Shown: positions 43,498 to 55,205, counted from the first letter of the stretch. The stretch is 64,000 nucleotides of DNA from Amphibalanus amphitrite (GCF_019059575.1 NW_024882782.1:62001-126000); one strand, 5' to 3'. A program made the numbers and translations. The notes: a model not told the origin generated them from the letters alone.

Positions 43498-43709
43498 ATA
43501 GTGTAATAAATAACAAGTGAAGACACTTCACCAATGTATAATGCAAACTCATGTAACAACTTTTCTTCAGCTGGGAGTGGGCTATGTAGCTACTCACGCT
43601 GCAGTATGACGTAATAAAACGTCATAAAACGTCACTCCCTAAATCATTTAACGTTATCCTCAGCCTACATCATCGTCTTCCATGCTCCGTCATGATGGAT
43701 TTTTTAATT

Positions 43710-46700
43710 GACTTGGACATGAAAACCCACATTTTTTATTCCACTAAATGAAGGTAAATAATCCCAGTCTCTTACAGAATGCCTTGGTCAGAGGACATCG
43801 GTGTGCCACAGCCCGATGAAAGTCCTACTCGATCTAACTGCGCTCCAACATGTTGAACATCGTATCAGCATTCACTCTATTCCGTAACGTTACTCTCGAG
43901 AACCCACTGTTTTTATTGCATGTATGGTCGCTTACTGAATGCAATTTGACAGAACCGGCATGAAAATATTCAAAAACAGAGGACATCATAACACCACCGG
44001 CTCCTAAAAAGTGTAGGGTATTTTGACAACGTCTCTAAAACATAACCCATTTTGATCGGTCCTTTGATTGACATAGACTCGAGAACCCATGTTTTTTATT
44101 GCATTTAATGAAAGAAAATAATCGCATTATCTTATAAAATGCGTGAAAATATTCAAAATCAGAGGACATCGATGTGCCACAGCCCGATGAAAGGGCTCTT
44201 CGATCTAACTGCGCTCCAACATGCTGAACATCGTATCAGCATTCACTCTATTCGGTAACGTTACTCTCGAGAACCCACTGTTTTTATCTAGGATAGTATA
44301 TTTTCACATCCATGATCAAAAGTTATGACAATTTTTCGAAATGCTGTACCCAGCTGCGCAACATAATATTCTCGTCACCCCACACACCGTCACCACGTCG
44401 CTTCCCCTCCCTCCTTCTGGCCCCTACCCTCCACCATGTCCCAGGTCAGCCGTCCGCGTGGCTGCCGAGTCAAATCGTGTGGCAGCGCTGCTGGCGGTCC
44501 CGCCCCGCCACCGCGAGGGTGGGGGAGCGCGTATTGCATGTATGGTCGCTTACTGAATGCAATTTGACAGAACCGGTATGAAAATATTCAAAAACAGAGG
44601 ACATCATAACACCACCGGCTCCTAGAGAGTGTAGGGTATTTTGACAACGTCTCTAAAATATAACCCATTTTGATCGGTCCTTTGATTGACATAGACTCGA
44701 GAACCCATGTTTTTTATTGCATTTAATGAAAGAAAATAATCGCATTTTATTATAAAATGCGTGAAAATATTCAAAATCAGAGGACATCGATGTGCCACAG
44801 CCCGATGAAAGTGCTCTTCGATCTAACTGCGCTCCAACATGCTGAACATCGTATCAGCATTCACTCTATTCCGTAACGTTACTCTCGAGAACCCACTGTT
44901 TTTATTGCATGTATGGTCGCTTACTGAATGCAATTTGACAGAACCGGTATGAAAATATTCAAAAACAGAGGACATCATAACACCACCGGCTCCTAGAAAG
45001 TGTAGGGTATTTTGACAACGTCTCTAAAATATAACCCATTTTGATCGGTCCTTTGATTGACATAGACTCGAGAACCCATGTTTTTTATTGCATTTAATGA
45101 AAGAAAATAATCGCATTTTCTTATAAAATGCGTGAAAATATTCAAAATCAGAGGACATCGATGTGCCACAGCCCGATGAAAGTGCTCTTCGATCTAACTG
45201 CGCTCCAACATGCTGAACATCGTATCAGCATTCACTCTATTCCGTAACGTTACTCTCGAGAACCCACTGTTTTTATTGCATGTATGGTCGCTTACTGAAT
45301 GCAATTTGACAGAACCGGTATGAAAATATTCAAAAACAGAGGACATCATAACACCACCGGCTCCTAGAAAGTGTAGGGTATTTTGACAACGTCTCTAAAA
45401 TATAACCCATTTTGATCGGTCCTTTGATTGACATAGACTCGAGAACCCATGTTTTTTATTGCATTTAATGAAAGAAAATAATCGCATTTTCTTATAAAAT
45501 GCGTGAAAATATTCAAAATCAGAGGACATCGATGTGCCACAGCCCGATGAAAGTGCTCTTCGATCTAACTGCGCTCCAACATGCTGAACATCGTTTCAGC
45601 ATTCACTCTATTCCGTAACGTTACTCTCGAGAACCCACTGTTTTTATTGCATGTATGGTCGCTTACTGAATGCAATTTGACAGAACCGGTATGAAAATAT
45701 TCAAAAACAGAGGACATCATAACACCACCGGCTCCTAGAAAGTGTAGGGTATTTTGACAACGTCTCTAAAATATAACCCATTTTGATCGGTCCTTTGATT
45801 GACATAGACTCGAGAACCCATGTTTTTTATTGCATTTAATGAAAGAAAATAATCGCATTTTCTTATAAAATGCGTGAAAATATTCAAAATCAGAGGACAT
45901 CGATGTGCCACAGCCCGATGAAAGTGCTCTTCGATCTAACTGCGCTCCAACATGCTGAACATCGTATCAGCATTCACTCTACTCCGTAATGTTACTCTCG
46001 AGAACCCACTGTTTTTATTGCATGTATGGTCGCTTACTGAATGCAATTTGACAGAGCCGGTATGAAAATATTCAAAAACAGAGGACATCATAACACCACC
46101 GGCTCCTAGAGAGTGTAGGGTATTTTGACAACGTCTCTAAAATATAACCCATTTTGATCGGTCCTTTGATTGACATAGACTCGAGAACCCATGTTTTTAT
46201 TGCATTTAATGAAAGAAAATGATTGCATTTTATTATAAAATGCGTGAAAATATTCAAAATCAGAGGACATCGATGTGCCACAGTCCGATGAAAGTGCTCT
46301 TCGATCTAACTGCGCTCCAACATGCTGAACATCGTATCAGCATTCACTCTATTCCGTAACGTTACTCTCGAGAACCCACTGTTTTTATTGCATGTATGGT
46401 CGCTTACTGAATGCAATTTGACAGAACCGGTATGAAAATATTCAAAAATAGAGGACACCATAACAGTACCAGCCCCTAAAAGTGTAGAGTATTTAAACAA
46501 AGTCTGTATTATACGAGTCATTTTGATCGGTCTTTTCCTTCACTTTGACTTGAGAACCTATGCTTTTTATTGCGCGAAATGAATGAGAGTCATCGCATGT
46601 TCATTGTTCCTATTGAATGCATTATAATATGCAAAATCAGGGGACATCGATGCGTTTCAGCCCGGTGAAATGCCCAGTTTATGAATAGCTGTTTGGCCCA

Positions 46701-46790
46701 TTTTAACACTGCGTCGGCATTTACACAGCTTCCGAACGATATGCCTGATAAGAGAACATGAATTCTTAGGTATTGCGAGCTGTGGGGCCT
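43710..46790 (+). repeat. 371-bp dimeric satellite
   Basis: The landmark CGTATCAGC recurs at 43,861, 44,232, 44,850, 45,221, 45,592, 45,963 and 46,333: steps of 371 (370 for the last), and one of 618 where a 247-bp insertion sits. Each unit is itself two related halves (about 183 and 188 bp) sharing GAACCCA(C)TG-TTTTTATTGCAT and TGAAAATATTCAAAA blocks. Units in the core are almost identical, while those at both edges are clearly diverged. Confidence 0.92.
44289..44535. mobile_element. 247-bp GC-rich insertion in one satellite unit
   Basis: Interrupts a unit between TTTTTAT and TTGCATG. TAT occurs at both junctions and may be a 3-bp TSD. No TIR is obvious. The sequence is GC-rich, unlike the surrounding AT-rich satellite. 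Confidence 0.65.
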
Positions 46791-47178
46791 GTCCCTGTGT
46801 TCTTACGCTATACCCATTCTGGCATAAAGAAGACATTCTTAGCGTGTAAAGATGTGTAGTAAAAATAGTTTTTTGGTCTTCTCATTATGTTTAAGTGATA
46901 TTTATTTCAAGTTGCGTGTAGAGGGATTTATTTTCTGTGTTTTGTAGAAAATAAGGGTGAATTAGCTGTTAAAACCAACACTTATATAACTACAAGCTTG
47001 GATAGTAGTTTCTTGGGTCGAAGTTTTCACTACAGGGATGAAACTTTTGCACTACAATGACGAAAACGTCATCAATCGTCATCAGATATCGTTGATTTTC
47101 TGAGAGAGCACTTCCGGCAGAAGAAAACGCATTACACAAAATAATCGAAGTGTCTTCACTTGTTATTTATTACACTAT

Positions 47179-49437
47179 GACCGGGCCATCCCGATTTGGC
47201 TGAAAATTGGCTCACAGAGCCTTCTCAGCACGCTAATTCCGAAAATCATGGTCTCTAGGATGGAAATATTGACCGTTCTCGAGATAGAACCCTCGCAGCG
47301 AGTCCAGCAGCGAGAAACGGGCCATCCCGATTTAGCTGAAATTTGGCTCACAGAGCCTTCTCAGCACGCTGATTCCGAAAATCATGGTCTCTAGGGTGGA
47401 AATATTGACCGTTCTCGAGATAGAACCCTCTAAAGTTCTTACCATCCATGACCGGGCCATCCCCATTTGGCTGAAAACTGGCTCACAGAGCCTTCTCAGC
47501 ACGCTGATTCCGAAAATCATGGTCTCTAGGGTGGAAATATTGACCGTTCTCGAGATAGAACCCTCTAAAGTTCTTACCACCCATGACCGGGCCATCCCGA
47601 TTTGGCTGAAAATTGGCTCACAGAGCCTTCTCAGCACGGTGATTCCGAAAATCATGGTCTCAAGGGTGGAAATATTGACCGTTCTCGAGATAGAACCCTC
47701 TAAAGTTCTTACCACCCATGACCGGGCCATCCCGATTTGGCTGAAAATTGGCTCACAGAGCCTTCTCAGCACGCTGATTCCGAAAATCATGGTCTCTAGG
47801 GTGGAAATATTGACCGTTCTCGAGATAGAACCCTCGCAGCGAGTCCAGCAGCGAGAAACGGGCCATCCCGATTTAGCTGAAATTTGGCTCACAGAGCCTT
47901 CTCAGCACGCTGATTCCGAAAATCATGGTCTCTAGGGTGGAAATATTGACCGTTCTCGAGATAGAACCCTCTAAAGTTCTTACCATCCATGACCGGGCCA
48001 TCCCGATTTGGCTGAAAATTGGCTCACAGAGCCTTCTCAGCACGCTGATTCCGAAAATCATGGTCTCTAGGGTGGAAATATTGACCGTTCTCGAGATAGA
48101 ACCCTCTAAAGTTCTTACCACCCATGACCGGGCCATCCCGATTTGGCTGAAAGTTGGCTCACAGAGCCTTCTCAGCACGGTGATTCCGAAAATCATGGTC
48201 TCAAGGGTGGAAATATTGACCGTTCTCGAGATAGAACCCTCTAAAGTTCTTACCACCCATGACTGGGCCATCCCGATTTGGCTGAAAATTGGCTCACAGA
48301 GCCTTCTCAGCACGCTGATTCCGAAAATCATGGTCTCTAGGGTGGAAATATTGACCGTTCTCGAGATAGAACCCTCGCAGCGAGTCCAGAAGCGAGAAAC
48401 GGGCCAGGCTCACAGAGCCTTCTCAGCACGCTGATTCTGAAAATCATGGTCTCTAGGGTGGAAATATTGACCGTTCTCGAGATAGAACCCTCTAAAGTTC
48501 TTACCACCCATGACCAGGCCATCCCGATTTGGCTGAAAATTGGCTCACAGAGCCTTCTCAGCACACTGATTCCGAAAATCATGGTCTCTAGGGTGGAAAT
48601 ATTGACCGTTCTCGGGATAGAACCCTCTAAAGTTCTTACCATCCATGACCGGGCCATCCCGATTTGGCTGAAAATTGGCTCACAGAGCCTTCTCAGCACG
48701 CTGATTCCGAAAATCATGGTCTCTAGGGTGGAAATATTGACCGTTCTCGAGATAGAACCCTCTAAAGTTCTTACCATCCATGACCGGGCCATCCCGATTT
48801 GGCTGAAAATTGTCTCACAGAGCCTTCTCACCACGGTGATTCCGAAAATCATGGTCTCTAGGGTGGAAATATTGACCGTTCTCGAGATAGAACCCTCTAA
48901 AGTTCTTACCACCCATGACCGGGCCATCCCGATTTGGCTGAAAATTGGCTCACAGAGCCTTCTCAGCACGCTGATTCCGAAAATCATGGTCTCTAGGGTG
49001 GAAATATTGACCGTTCTCGAGATAGAACCCTCTAAAGTTCTTACCATCCATGACCGGGCCATCCCGATTTGGCTGAAAATTGGCTCACAGAGCCTTCTCA
49101 GCACGCTGATTCCGAAAATCATGGTCTCTAGGGGGGAAATATTGACCGTTCTCGAGATAGAACCCTCTAAAGTTCTTACCACTCATGACCGGGCCATCCC
49201 GATTTGGCTGAAATTTGGCTCACAGAGCTTTCTCAGCACACTGATTCCGAAAATCATGGTCTCTAGGGTGGAAATATTGACCGTTCTCGAGATAGAACCC
49301 TCTAAAGTTCTTACTATCCATGACCGGGCCATCCCGATTTGGCTGAAAATTGGCTCACAGAGCCTTCTCAGCACGCTGATTCCGAAAATCATGGTCTCTA
49401 GGGTGGAAATATTGACCGTTCTCGAGATAGAACCCTC
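47179..49437 (+). repeat. 135-bp satellite array 2 (direct) with 541-bp higher-order units
   Basis: About 16 units. The foldback's own sub-terminal segment (GCAGCGAGTCCAGCAGCGAG) recurs inside at 47,294, 47,835 and 48,376, exactly 541 bp apart, each followed by the TTTAGCTGAAATTTGGC or shortened variant otherwise seen only at the outer ends. Blocks that include the terminus have therefore been duplicated in tandem. Confidence 0.92.
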
Positions 49438-49933
49438 AATATTTCCACCCTAGAGACCATGATTTTCAGAATCAGCGTGCTGAGAAGGCTCTGTGAGCCA
49501 ATTTTCAGCCAAATCGGGATGGCCCGGTCATGGGTGGTAAGAACTTTAGAGGGTTCTATCTCGAGAACGGTGAATATTTCCACCCTAGATACCATGATTT
49601 TCGGAATCAGCGTGCTGAGAAGGCTCTGTGAGCCAATTTTCAGCCAAATCGGGATGGCCCGGTCATGGGTGGTAAGAACTTTAGAGGGTTCTATCTCGAG
49701 AACGGTGAATATTTCCACCCTAGATACCATGATTTTCGAAATCAGCGTGCTGAGAAGGCTCTGTGAGCCAATTTTCAGCCAAATCGGGATGGCCCGGTCA
49801 TGGATGGTAAGAACTTTAGAGGGTTCTATCTCGAGAACGGTCAATATTTCCACCCTAGGACCATGATTTTCGGAATCACCGTGCTGAGAAGGCTCTGTGA
49901 GCCAATTTTCAGCCAAATCGGGATGGCCCGGTC
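49438..49933 (-). repeat. 135-bp satellite array 3 (inverted)
   Basis: About 3.7 inverted units. The junction with array 2 is abrupt (GAACCCTC joined to AATATTTCC), forming the centre of a very long palindrome. Confidence 0.93.
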
Positions 49934-49958
49934 GCGAGTTACCTAAGTGTGGAACTAC

Positions 49959-50974
49959 CCAGCGCCGAGCCGGCCGGATGACGTCACACCACGGCCAGTG
50001 CCGGCGCGGCGGCAGACTGGCCGAGATTGGCATGGTCTTAACTTGGCGAAGAGGCATTGGACGCCAAACTTCTGCTGCAGCTATTAATCACATTTCATGC
50101 GTTTCTTCCATGTGTATGAGCTATCAAGTCCTTCGAATACCTAATGTGTAGGTGAGCGTACCTGCATTTAGCAGTGTGTGCTATATGCTTTGTGGATGGG
50201 CACATCCGACAGTCGACACACTGCGCAATGGATTCCGATATTGCTTGGCTGATTCTGGCTTTGTGTCTTCGAACGAACCATTGAAAGGGAGGACGTCATT
50301 TTTAAAGGTTGTTAGGTGCACTCAAACGTTTTAAGATAAGCAACTGCTGATTGAATTTCTGGCGAGGGTTGGTGGAACACTCTGTTTACAAATGAGTATC
50401 TACCTACCTAGTACCTACCTGTAGTGGCAAATAACTGGGTCGCGGTCAGTTAGGCATGATTCACGAAGTCCCTTATCTTTTATTAGACTTATTAAGCCCA
50501 ATGTGCAACATTTGCGTCGTTTCGCGTTGCATCGGGTAGCAAATGAGAAAGTCTGCTTCTTCTCCACAGCCCTCAAATCAAGAAACCGTCCTTTTCCTTA
50601 TCGCATCGCATCATTCCAGAACATAATTTTCAAACATGGGTATCTTCCCCACAAAAAAAAAACTGAAGCAGTTTCCTTCGGCTCCAATGCGCCGCTCGCC
50701 CAGGGAGACGGAAGTGTTGTATTCTCGGCGGTCCAGTCTGCATTCTGCAGCACACTCAAACTTGGCGGACCCCCAGCGCACGACTGAACGATTCGTATTG
50801 TTGTGAGTGAGTGTGACCATTCACTGGTGGTTTCGGAATAATTAACAGGCGGCGCAGCCCAGTGCCTCTTACAATGAATTACAGTGGCGAATGCACTATT
50901 GCAGAGAAGAAATGGATTGAGCAGATGCCCAACCTCGCTGTATTATCAACTAAACACTAGGTACGCTTTACATT
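49959..50974. other. Element B left interior, no gene seen
   Basis: About 1 kb of mixed sequence with short unsupported frames on both strands. Confidence 0.5.
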
Positions 50975-50978
50975 TTAA

Positions 50979-53122
50979 CCCTCGCACGACCAGGCCATTT
51001 CTCATAACACGAACGACCAGGGGGGGTTGTTACGACCCCCCCCCCTGGCGTTTCGAAACGGAAGGTCGTAGAGCTTAGCGGAAAAAACCAACGGATTGCT
51101 CTCAACGAGATCTCGCGATTGTTGGTATATTTTTTGGTCCTAGGTCAACATTTGACCTACTTTTGACCGGTCAAAGGTCAAATTTTCGGAAAAATAGACT
51201 TTTTTCAACTTTCGGCGGCGATTGCGACGAAACGGTGGGGGATATCGACTTGAAACCTTCACTATCGTGTTCCTTGATCAATTCTCTATCGTTTGGTATG
51301 TATTTCGTTTCCCTAGCTCTAAAAATGGCGCGTTGGGAGCGCCGGAAGTCGGCAAGGTCACAGTCGGCGGCAGAAATTCGAAAAATCAAAATTTAAATTT
51401 TTGAAATCTGATTGTATTTTTGGATTTGGGAGGTCCATTTGCTCCCTATAGAAGCTAATATTGCTGCATATTCCCATTGAGGTGACAAGAATTAGCAAAA
51501 TAGTGCAGTGGCGGCGGAAGCAGGGGGGCAAGGGGGGCAGCTGCACCCTAAAGCTATGGAAAGGGGCGCCTCGAAAATCTGTAGAGGAGGCAGGAAGTTA
51601 TAAGAGGTGCGGCGGCCATAAAGCTGAGCAGTGCGACACCGCAACTGATAAAGGCACTTGTGACACGAAGAGGGTGGCAATGACTTGGGAAAAGTATCTT
51701 TTGATATGCTGAAGAGTGGAGGGCATCCTTATCTGAAACAAAGGCAGATGCTGCCGACCCTGTCGAATATAATCTTGCCAGGCGATAAAGGCTAGGAGGG
51801 CGCAGCCACTCGAGAAGCGCGCCATGCGGAAGAGGGGCGCCTGCATGCGAAAGAGGGGCGCCTGTGTGTGGGACGAAAAAGAAACATGTATGGAGACGTC
51901 TTTGAAGGCGATAGCCTCCGAACGCCAACACGAACATATGAGGGCTTATAGCGTTGCAGGCTCCATGCGACAAAAAGGGGCGCCTGATGGCCGATATGCG
52001 AGAGGAAATTAGTTTGTGTAACATTTATCGGGGGCGGTTTGCCGTTTACAAAATATGAATGTTAAGGGAGGTCCGAGATTGGGACCTGTAAAATTGCACT
52101 GTCCGTATGGGCGGTTACACCCCTAGTGCTAGGGCGTATTTTGCGTTTTTTACTGGGGAGATGATTATGACCAGGAATAGCATTCTGCAAACTTCTATGG
52201 GCGCCTGTATAGGGGCGAAACTGATTTTCCAGTGCAGAGACGGCCATCGGCATTGTTGGGCGGCATTCATTCCACTGGGGCGTCTGCCAGTGTTGAAGGG
52301 CGGTATTCATTTCAATGGGGCGCCCGTTGGTGTTGATTGGCGACATGTATCACCTGGGGCGCCTATCGGAGATTGGGGCGGCATTAATTTCACTGAACCG
52401 TGGAACTCTTTTCGATATGCCTTATTCGGAGAATCTTATGATATGGTGATGAGGTTGTTTCTAAACGAACATTATGAAGGTTACATTTACGCTATGGAAT
52501 GTACCTAACTATTTCTCGTTACATAAAAACTGTAATTCTGAACGTATTAACAGGTACAACACATTGTCAAACGTCTCTCCACTGTTTGTGTTACTACAAC
52601 CGTGTATATGGTAAGGGGCGCCCAGCGGGAAGGGGCGCTTCAATATCGTTTGCACCCCTATCCTAGAATACCTTCCGCCGCCACTGAAATAGTGGTTCGG
52701 GCGCTTTTCAAAAATAGTACCGGACGCTGTTCCTCTTGTGACGTCATAGCTCCGTGACCTGACCTGACCCGGTCAAATTTCTTATACCATATGATAGCCA
52801 ATACTTGCCCCAACATGCATGGGAAGTTTCATCACGATCCATCAAACGATGTCCGTACCACCGGCAGGAAACCTCGGGCGTTGGCACTCAGTTTGTGAAA
52901 ATCCGGACGGAGGCTGTACCTCTTATGACGTCATAACTCCGTGACCTGACATGACCCGATCAATTTTTTTTTTCGGCAAAAGATGCGCAAAGGTTGCCCC
53001 AGAGGGTATTGAAAATTTCAGCCCGCTACGACAAGCCGTTTAGCGTGCACTTCGAAAAAAAACCTCAGGGGGGGGGGGGGTTGATACAACCAATACCACC
53101 AACGCCCCTAGGCGTTCTAGGG
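50979..53122. mobile_element. TTAA-flanked G-family element
   Basis: TTAA at 50,975-50,978 and 53,123-53,126. Ends CCCTCGCACGACCAGG and, inverted, CCCTAGAACGCCTAGGGG. The latter is close to the CCCTAGAA start of piggyBac itself. G runs and AGGTCA/TGACCT sites lie inside. Split by the hAT element at 51,506-52,686. Confidence 0.65.
51506..52686. mobile_element. hAT-type element, 1,181 bp
   Basis: The perfect 8-bp TSD AAATAGTG (51,498-51,505 and 52,687-52,694) flanks CAGTGGCGGCGGAAG ends. The interior has degenerate GGGGCGCCTGCATGCGAAAG units (51,820-51,990, 52,200-52,380) like those at 7,260-7,570. No transposase. Confidence 0.88.
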
Positions 53123-53614
53123 TTAATCAGGCAATCATGTAAACAAACGACTTGCGAGTTGCGACCCTTCCGCCTTACATAACTCGGCAGAATGCCCCTG
53201 AGTCGGCTAAACTACACTGCATCTCTTCAAACCTTAAGTATTTCACAATTTACCACTCAGCTATGCAACAGGCTTATAATTCACTGCTCAAGTCTCAACC
53301 CCTTTTTCCCTATCATCTTTTTGGCACCGTCAATCGCCATCTGCGCTGCCCACTGTCCAGCAAATAATCCGGCCGTCTCCAGTTCTCTGGCAGGGGCTTC
53401 CAAACTCAAGCGAACTCGCCGAAGTTTCGCCCTTCAATGCGCAGGATCTGTACAATTGAGTTTGAGAGCCTCTGGGTTGGCTCGGCGCGCCTGCGCCGCG
53501 CCGTTGGTCCGGCCAAGTACGCGAGTGACGTCATGCTATAAGCGTCATCCCCCGACCAAAGTCACCAATCAGAGCCCTAGAATCGACTTGTAGTTCCACA
53601 CTTAGGTAACTCGC

Positions 53615-54425
53615 GGCCCGGTCATGGGTGGTAAGAACTTTAGAGGGTTCTATCTCGAGAACGGTCAATATTTCCACCCTAGAGACCATGATTTTCGGAA
53701 TCAGCGTGCTGAGAAGGCTCTGTGAGCCAATTTTCAGCCAAATCGGGATGGCCCGGTCATGGATGGTAAGAACTTTAGAGGGTTCTATCTCGAGAATGGT
53801 CAATATTTCCACCCTAGAGACCATGATTTTCGGAATCAGCGTGCTGAGAAGGCTCTGTGAGCCAATTTTCAGCCAAATCGGGATGGCCCGGTCATGGATG
53901 GTAAGAACTTTAGAGGGTTCTATCTCGAGAACGGTCAATATTTCCACCCTAGAGACCATGATTTTCGGAATCAGCGTGCTGAGAAGGCTCTGTGAGCCAA
54001 TTTTCAGCCAAATCGGGATGGCCCGGTCATGGGTGGTAAGAACTTTAGAGGGTTCTATCTCGAGAACGGTCAATATTTCCAGCCTAGAGACCATGATTTT
54101 CGGAATCAGCGTGCTGAGAAGGCTCTGTGAGCCAATTTTCAGCCAAATCGGGATGGCCCGGTCATGGGTGGTAAGAACTTTAGAGGGTTCTATCTCGAGA
54201 ACGGTCAATATTTCCACCCTAGAGACCATGATTTTCGGAATCAGCGTGCTGAGAAGGCTCTGTGAGCCAATTTTCAGCCAAATCGGGATGGCTCGGTCAT
54301 GGATGGTAAGAACTTTAGAGGGTTCTATCTCGAGAACGGTCAATATTTCCACCCTAGAGACCATGATTTTCGGAATCAGCGTGCTGAGAAGGCTCTGTGA
54401 GCCAAATTTCAGCTAAATCGGGATG
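53615..54425 (-). repeat. 135-bp satellite array 4 (inverted)
   Basis: About six inverted units, ending in the right terminal segment of the foldback element. Confidence 0.95.
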
Positions 54426-54491
54426 GCCCGTTTCTCGCTGCTGGACTCGCTGCTCGCTGCTCGCTGCTAGTTTGACAGACGTATTTTTCTG

Positions 54492-54612
54492 GCTGATATT
54501 TTTTCACGCCGGCGGATATTTTTTCGCCTGGTTGGTGAAACTCGTCGGCTGGTTTTTGACAGAAAAATTGCGCCGGGCTGCTATTTTTCTGTTGGTAAAA
54601 CTGGCCTCTGCT
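54492..54612 (+). repeat. H repeat, right fragment
   Basis: Quasi-periodic GGCTG-ATATTTTTTC, GGCGG-ATATTTTTTCG, GGCTGG-TTTTTG and GGCTGC-TATTTTTCTG units. Continues the H sequence interrupted at 32,095 and 42,359. Confidence 0.6.
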
Positions 54613-55117
54613 CTCTTTTTCTACTTCTAGAGGACACATAATAATTCAGAAGAGAAAAAGCTGGTCAATAACCAACCAGGAGGAACACAGCTATAGTCTT
54701 GGCAAAGGATGGTTTAAAATAAACTTACTACCTACGTCTCATATAAATTGAAGATCCTTGCTCCTTCGATAGAAAGTAGCACGAAAAACGGCGCACCAAC
54801 GCCTAATTTAATTCGTCTCATATTCCGGGAAAACATTGAAAAATGACGAGACCTCCACCCAAATGTTTGGCAAAAGCCCTAAAAATTTGAAATCAACCAC
54901 GCAATATGCTAATAAATGCAGAAAACAGCAACAAATACATGTTTTACTCGCCACTACCCTCCCGGGACCTTCGCCCTCGCTCCCGACAATTCCGCACTAT
55001 AAACAAAGCCGGCGATATGAAACTAGCATGGCCCATCACTAAAGTACTTTTAAGAATCGTTACTTTTCGTTTTTGATGCTTTTTGCTCACCAAATGTTTG
55101 ATAAGGTCTTATACAGG
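54613..55117. other. AT-rich spacer, no gene seen
   Basis: Short unsupported frames only. Confidence 0.5.
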
Positions 55118-55205
55118 GCTGCGGAGTCGATGGATTTTAGGGTGACTCCGACTCCGACTCCGACTCCGGCTTCAAAAGTCGACTCCGACTCCGACTCCGA
55201 CTCCG
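55118..55205 (+). repeat. (GACTCC)n hexamer block behind a hAT-like end
   Basis: CAGGGCTGCGGAGTCG (from about 55,119) is followed by two blocks of GACTCC. Similar in layout to 36,179-36,300. No right end found. Confidence 0.55.

Larger units (their letters stand above)
43498..47178. mobile_element. TIR element A, 3,681 bp, carrying a 371-bp satellite
   Basis: A perfect 32-bp inverted repeat at the ends (43,498-43,529, 47,147-47,178), beginning ATAGTGTAATAAATAACAAG. 9-bp TSD GACCGGGCC. Most of the interior is a tandem array with a 371-bp unit. No transposase. The 9-bp TSD suggests Mutator-like mobilisation. Confidence 0.85.
49934..53614. mobile_element. TIR element B, 3,681 bp
   Basis: Perfect 25-bp inverted ends (49,934-49,958, 53,590-53,614) beginning GCGAGTTACCTAAGTGTGGA. 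The 9-bp TSD reads GGCCCGGTC on the plus strand (49,925-49,933, 53,615-53,623), i.e. GACCGGGCC in satellite orientation: the same site that element A used. TGACGTCA occurs near both ends. Inside are a G-family element and, within that, a hAT element. No transposase. Confidence 0.85.
42360..54482. mobile_element. 12.1-kb foldback (MULE/FB-like) element with satellite arms
   Basis: Inverted ends ACGTCTGTCAAACTAGC followed by AGCAGCGAG units (42,360-42,420 and 54,424-54,482). Each end continues into a tandem array of a 135-bp repeat, direct on the left and inverted on the right. The arms meet head to head at 49,437/49,438 with no spacer. The 9-bp sequence ATTTTTCTG flanks both sides (42,351-42,359 and 54,483-54,491). 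A 9-bp TSD plus tandem-repeat arms is the known design of Drosophila FB elements (mobilised by MuDR-like NOF). No transposase is present. Without its two large guests it is about 4.7 kb, with arms of about 3.4 and 1.36 kb. Confidence 0.75.

Noticed and set aside
42421-49933. CRISPR-like array of regular repeats
   Set aside because: No short conserved repeat alternating with unique spacers; it is a plain tandem satellite in a eukaryotic setting.
43498-53614. Elements A and B have exactly the same length (3,681 bp)
   Set aside because: Their contents differ and both contain later insertions, so equal length is most simply a coincidence.
42478-54416. Long open frames (up to about 330 codons) on both strands across the 135-bp arrays
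   Set aside because: The unit length is 135 = 3 x 45 and the unit has no stop in these frames, so they stay open automatically. Both strands are equally open and the arrays are arms of a foldback element.
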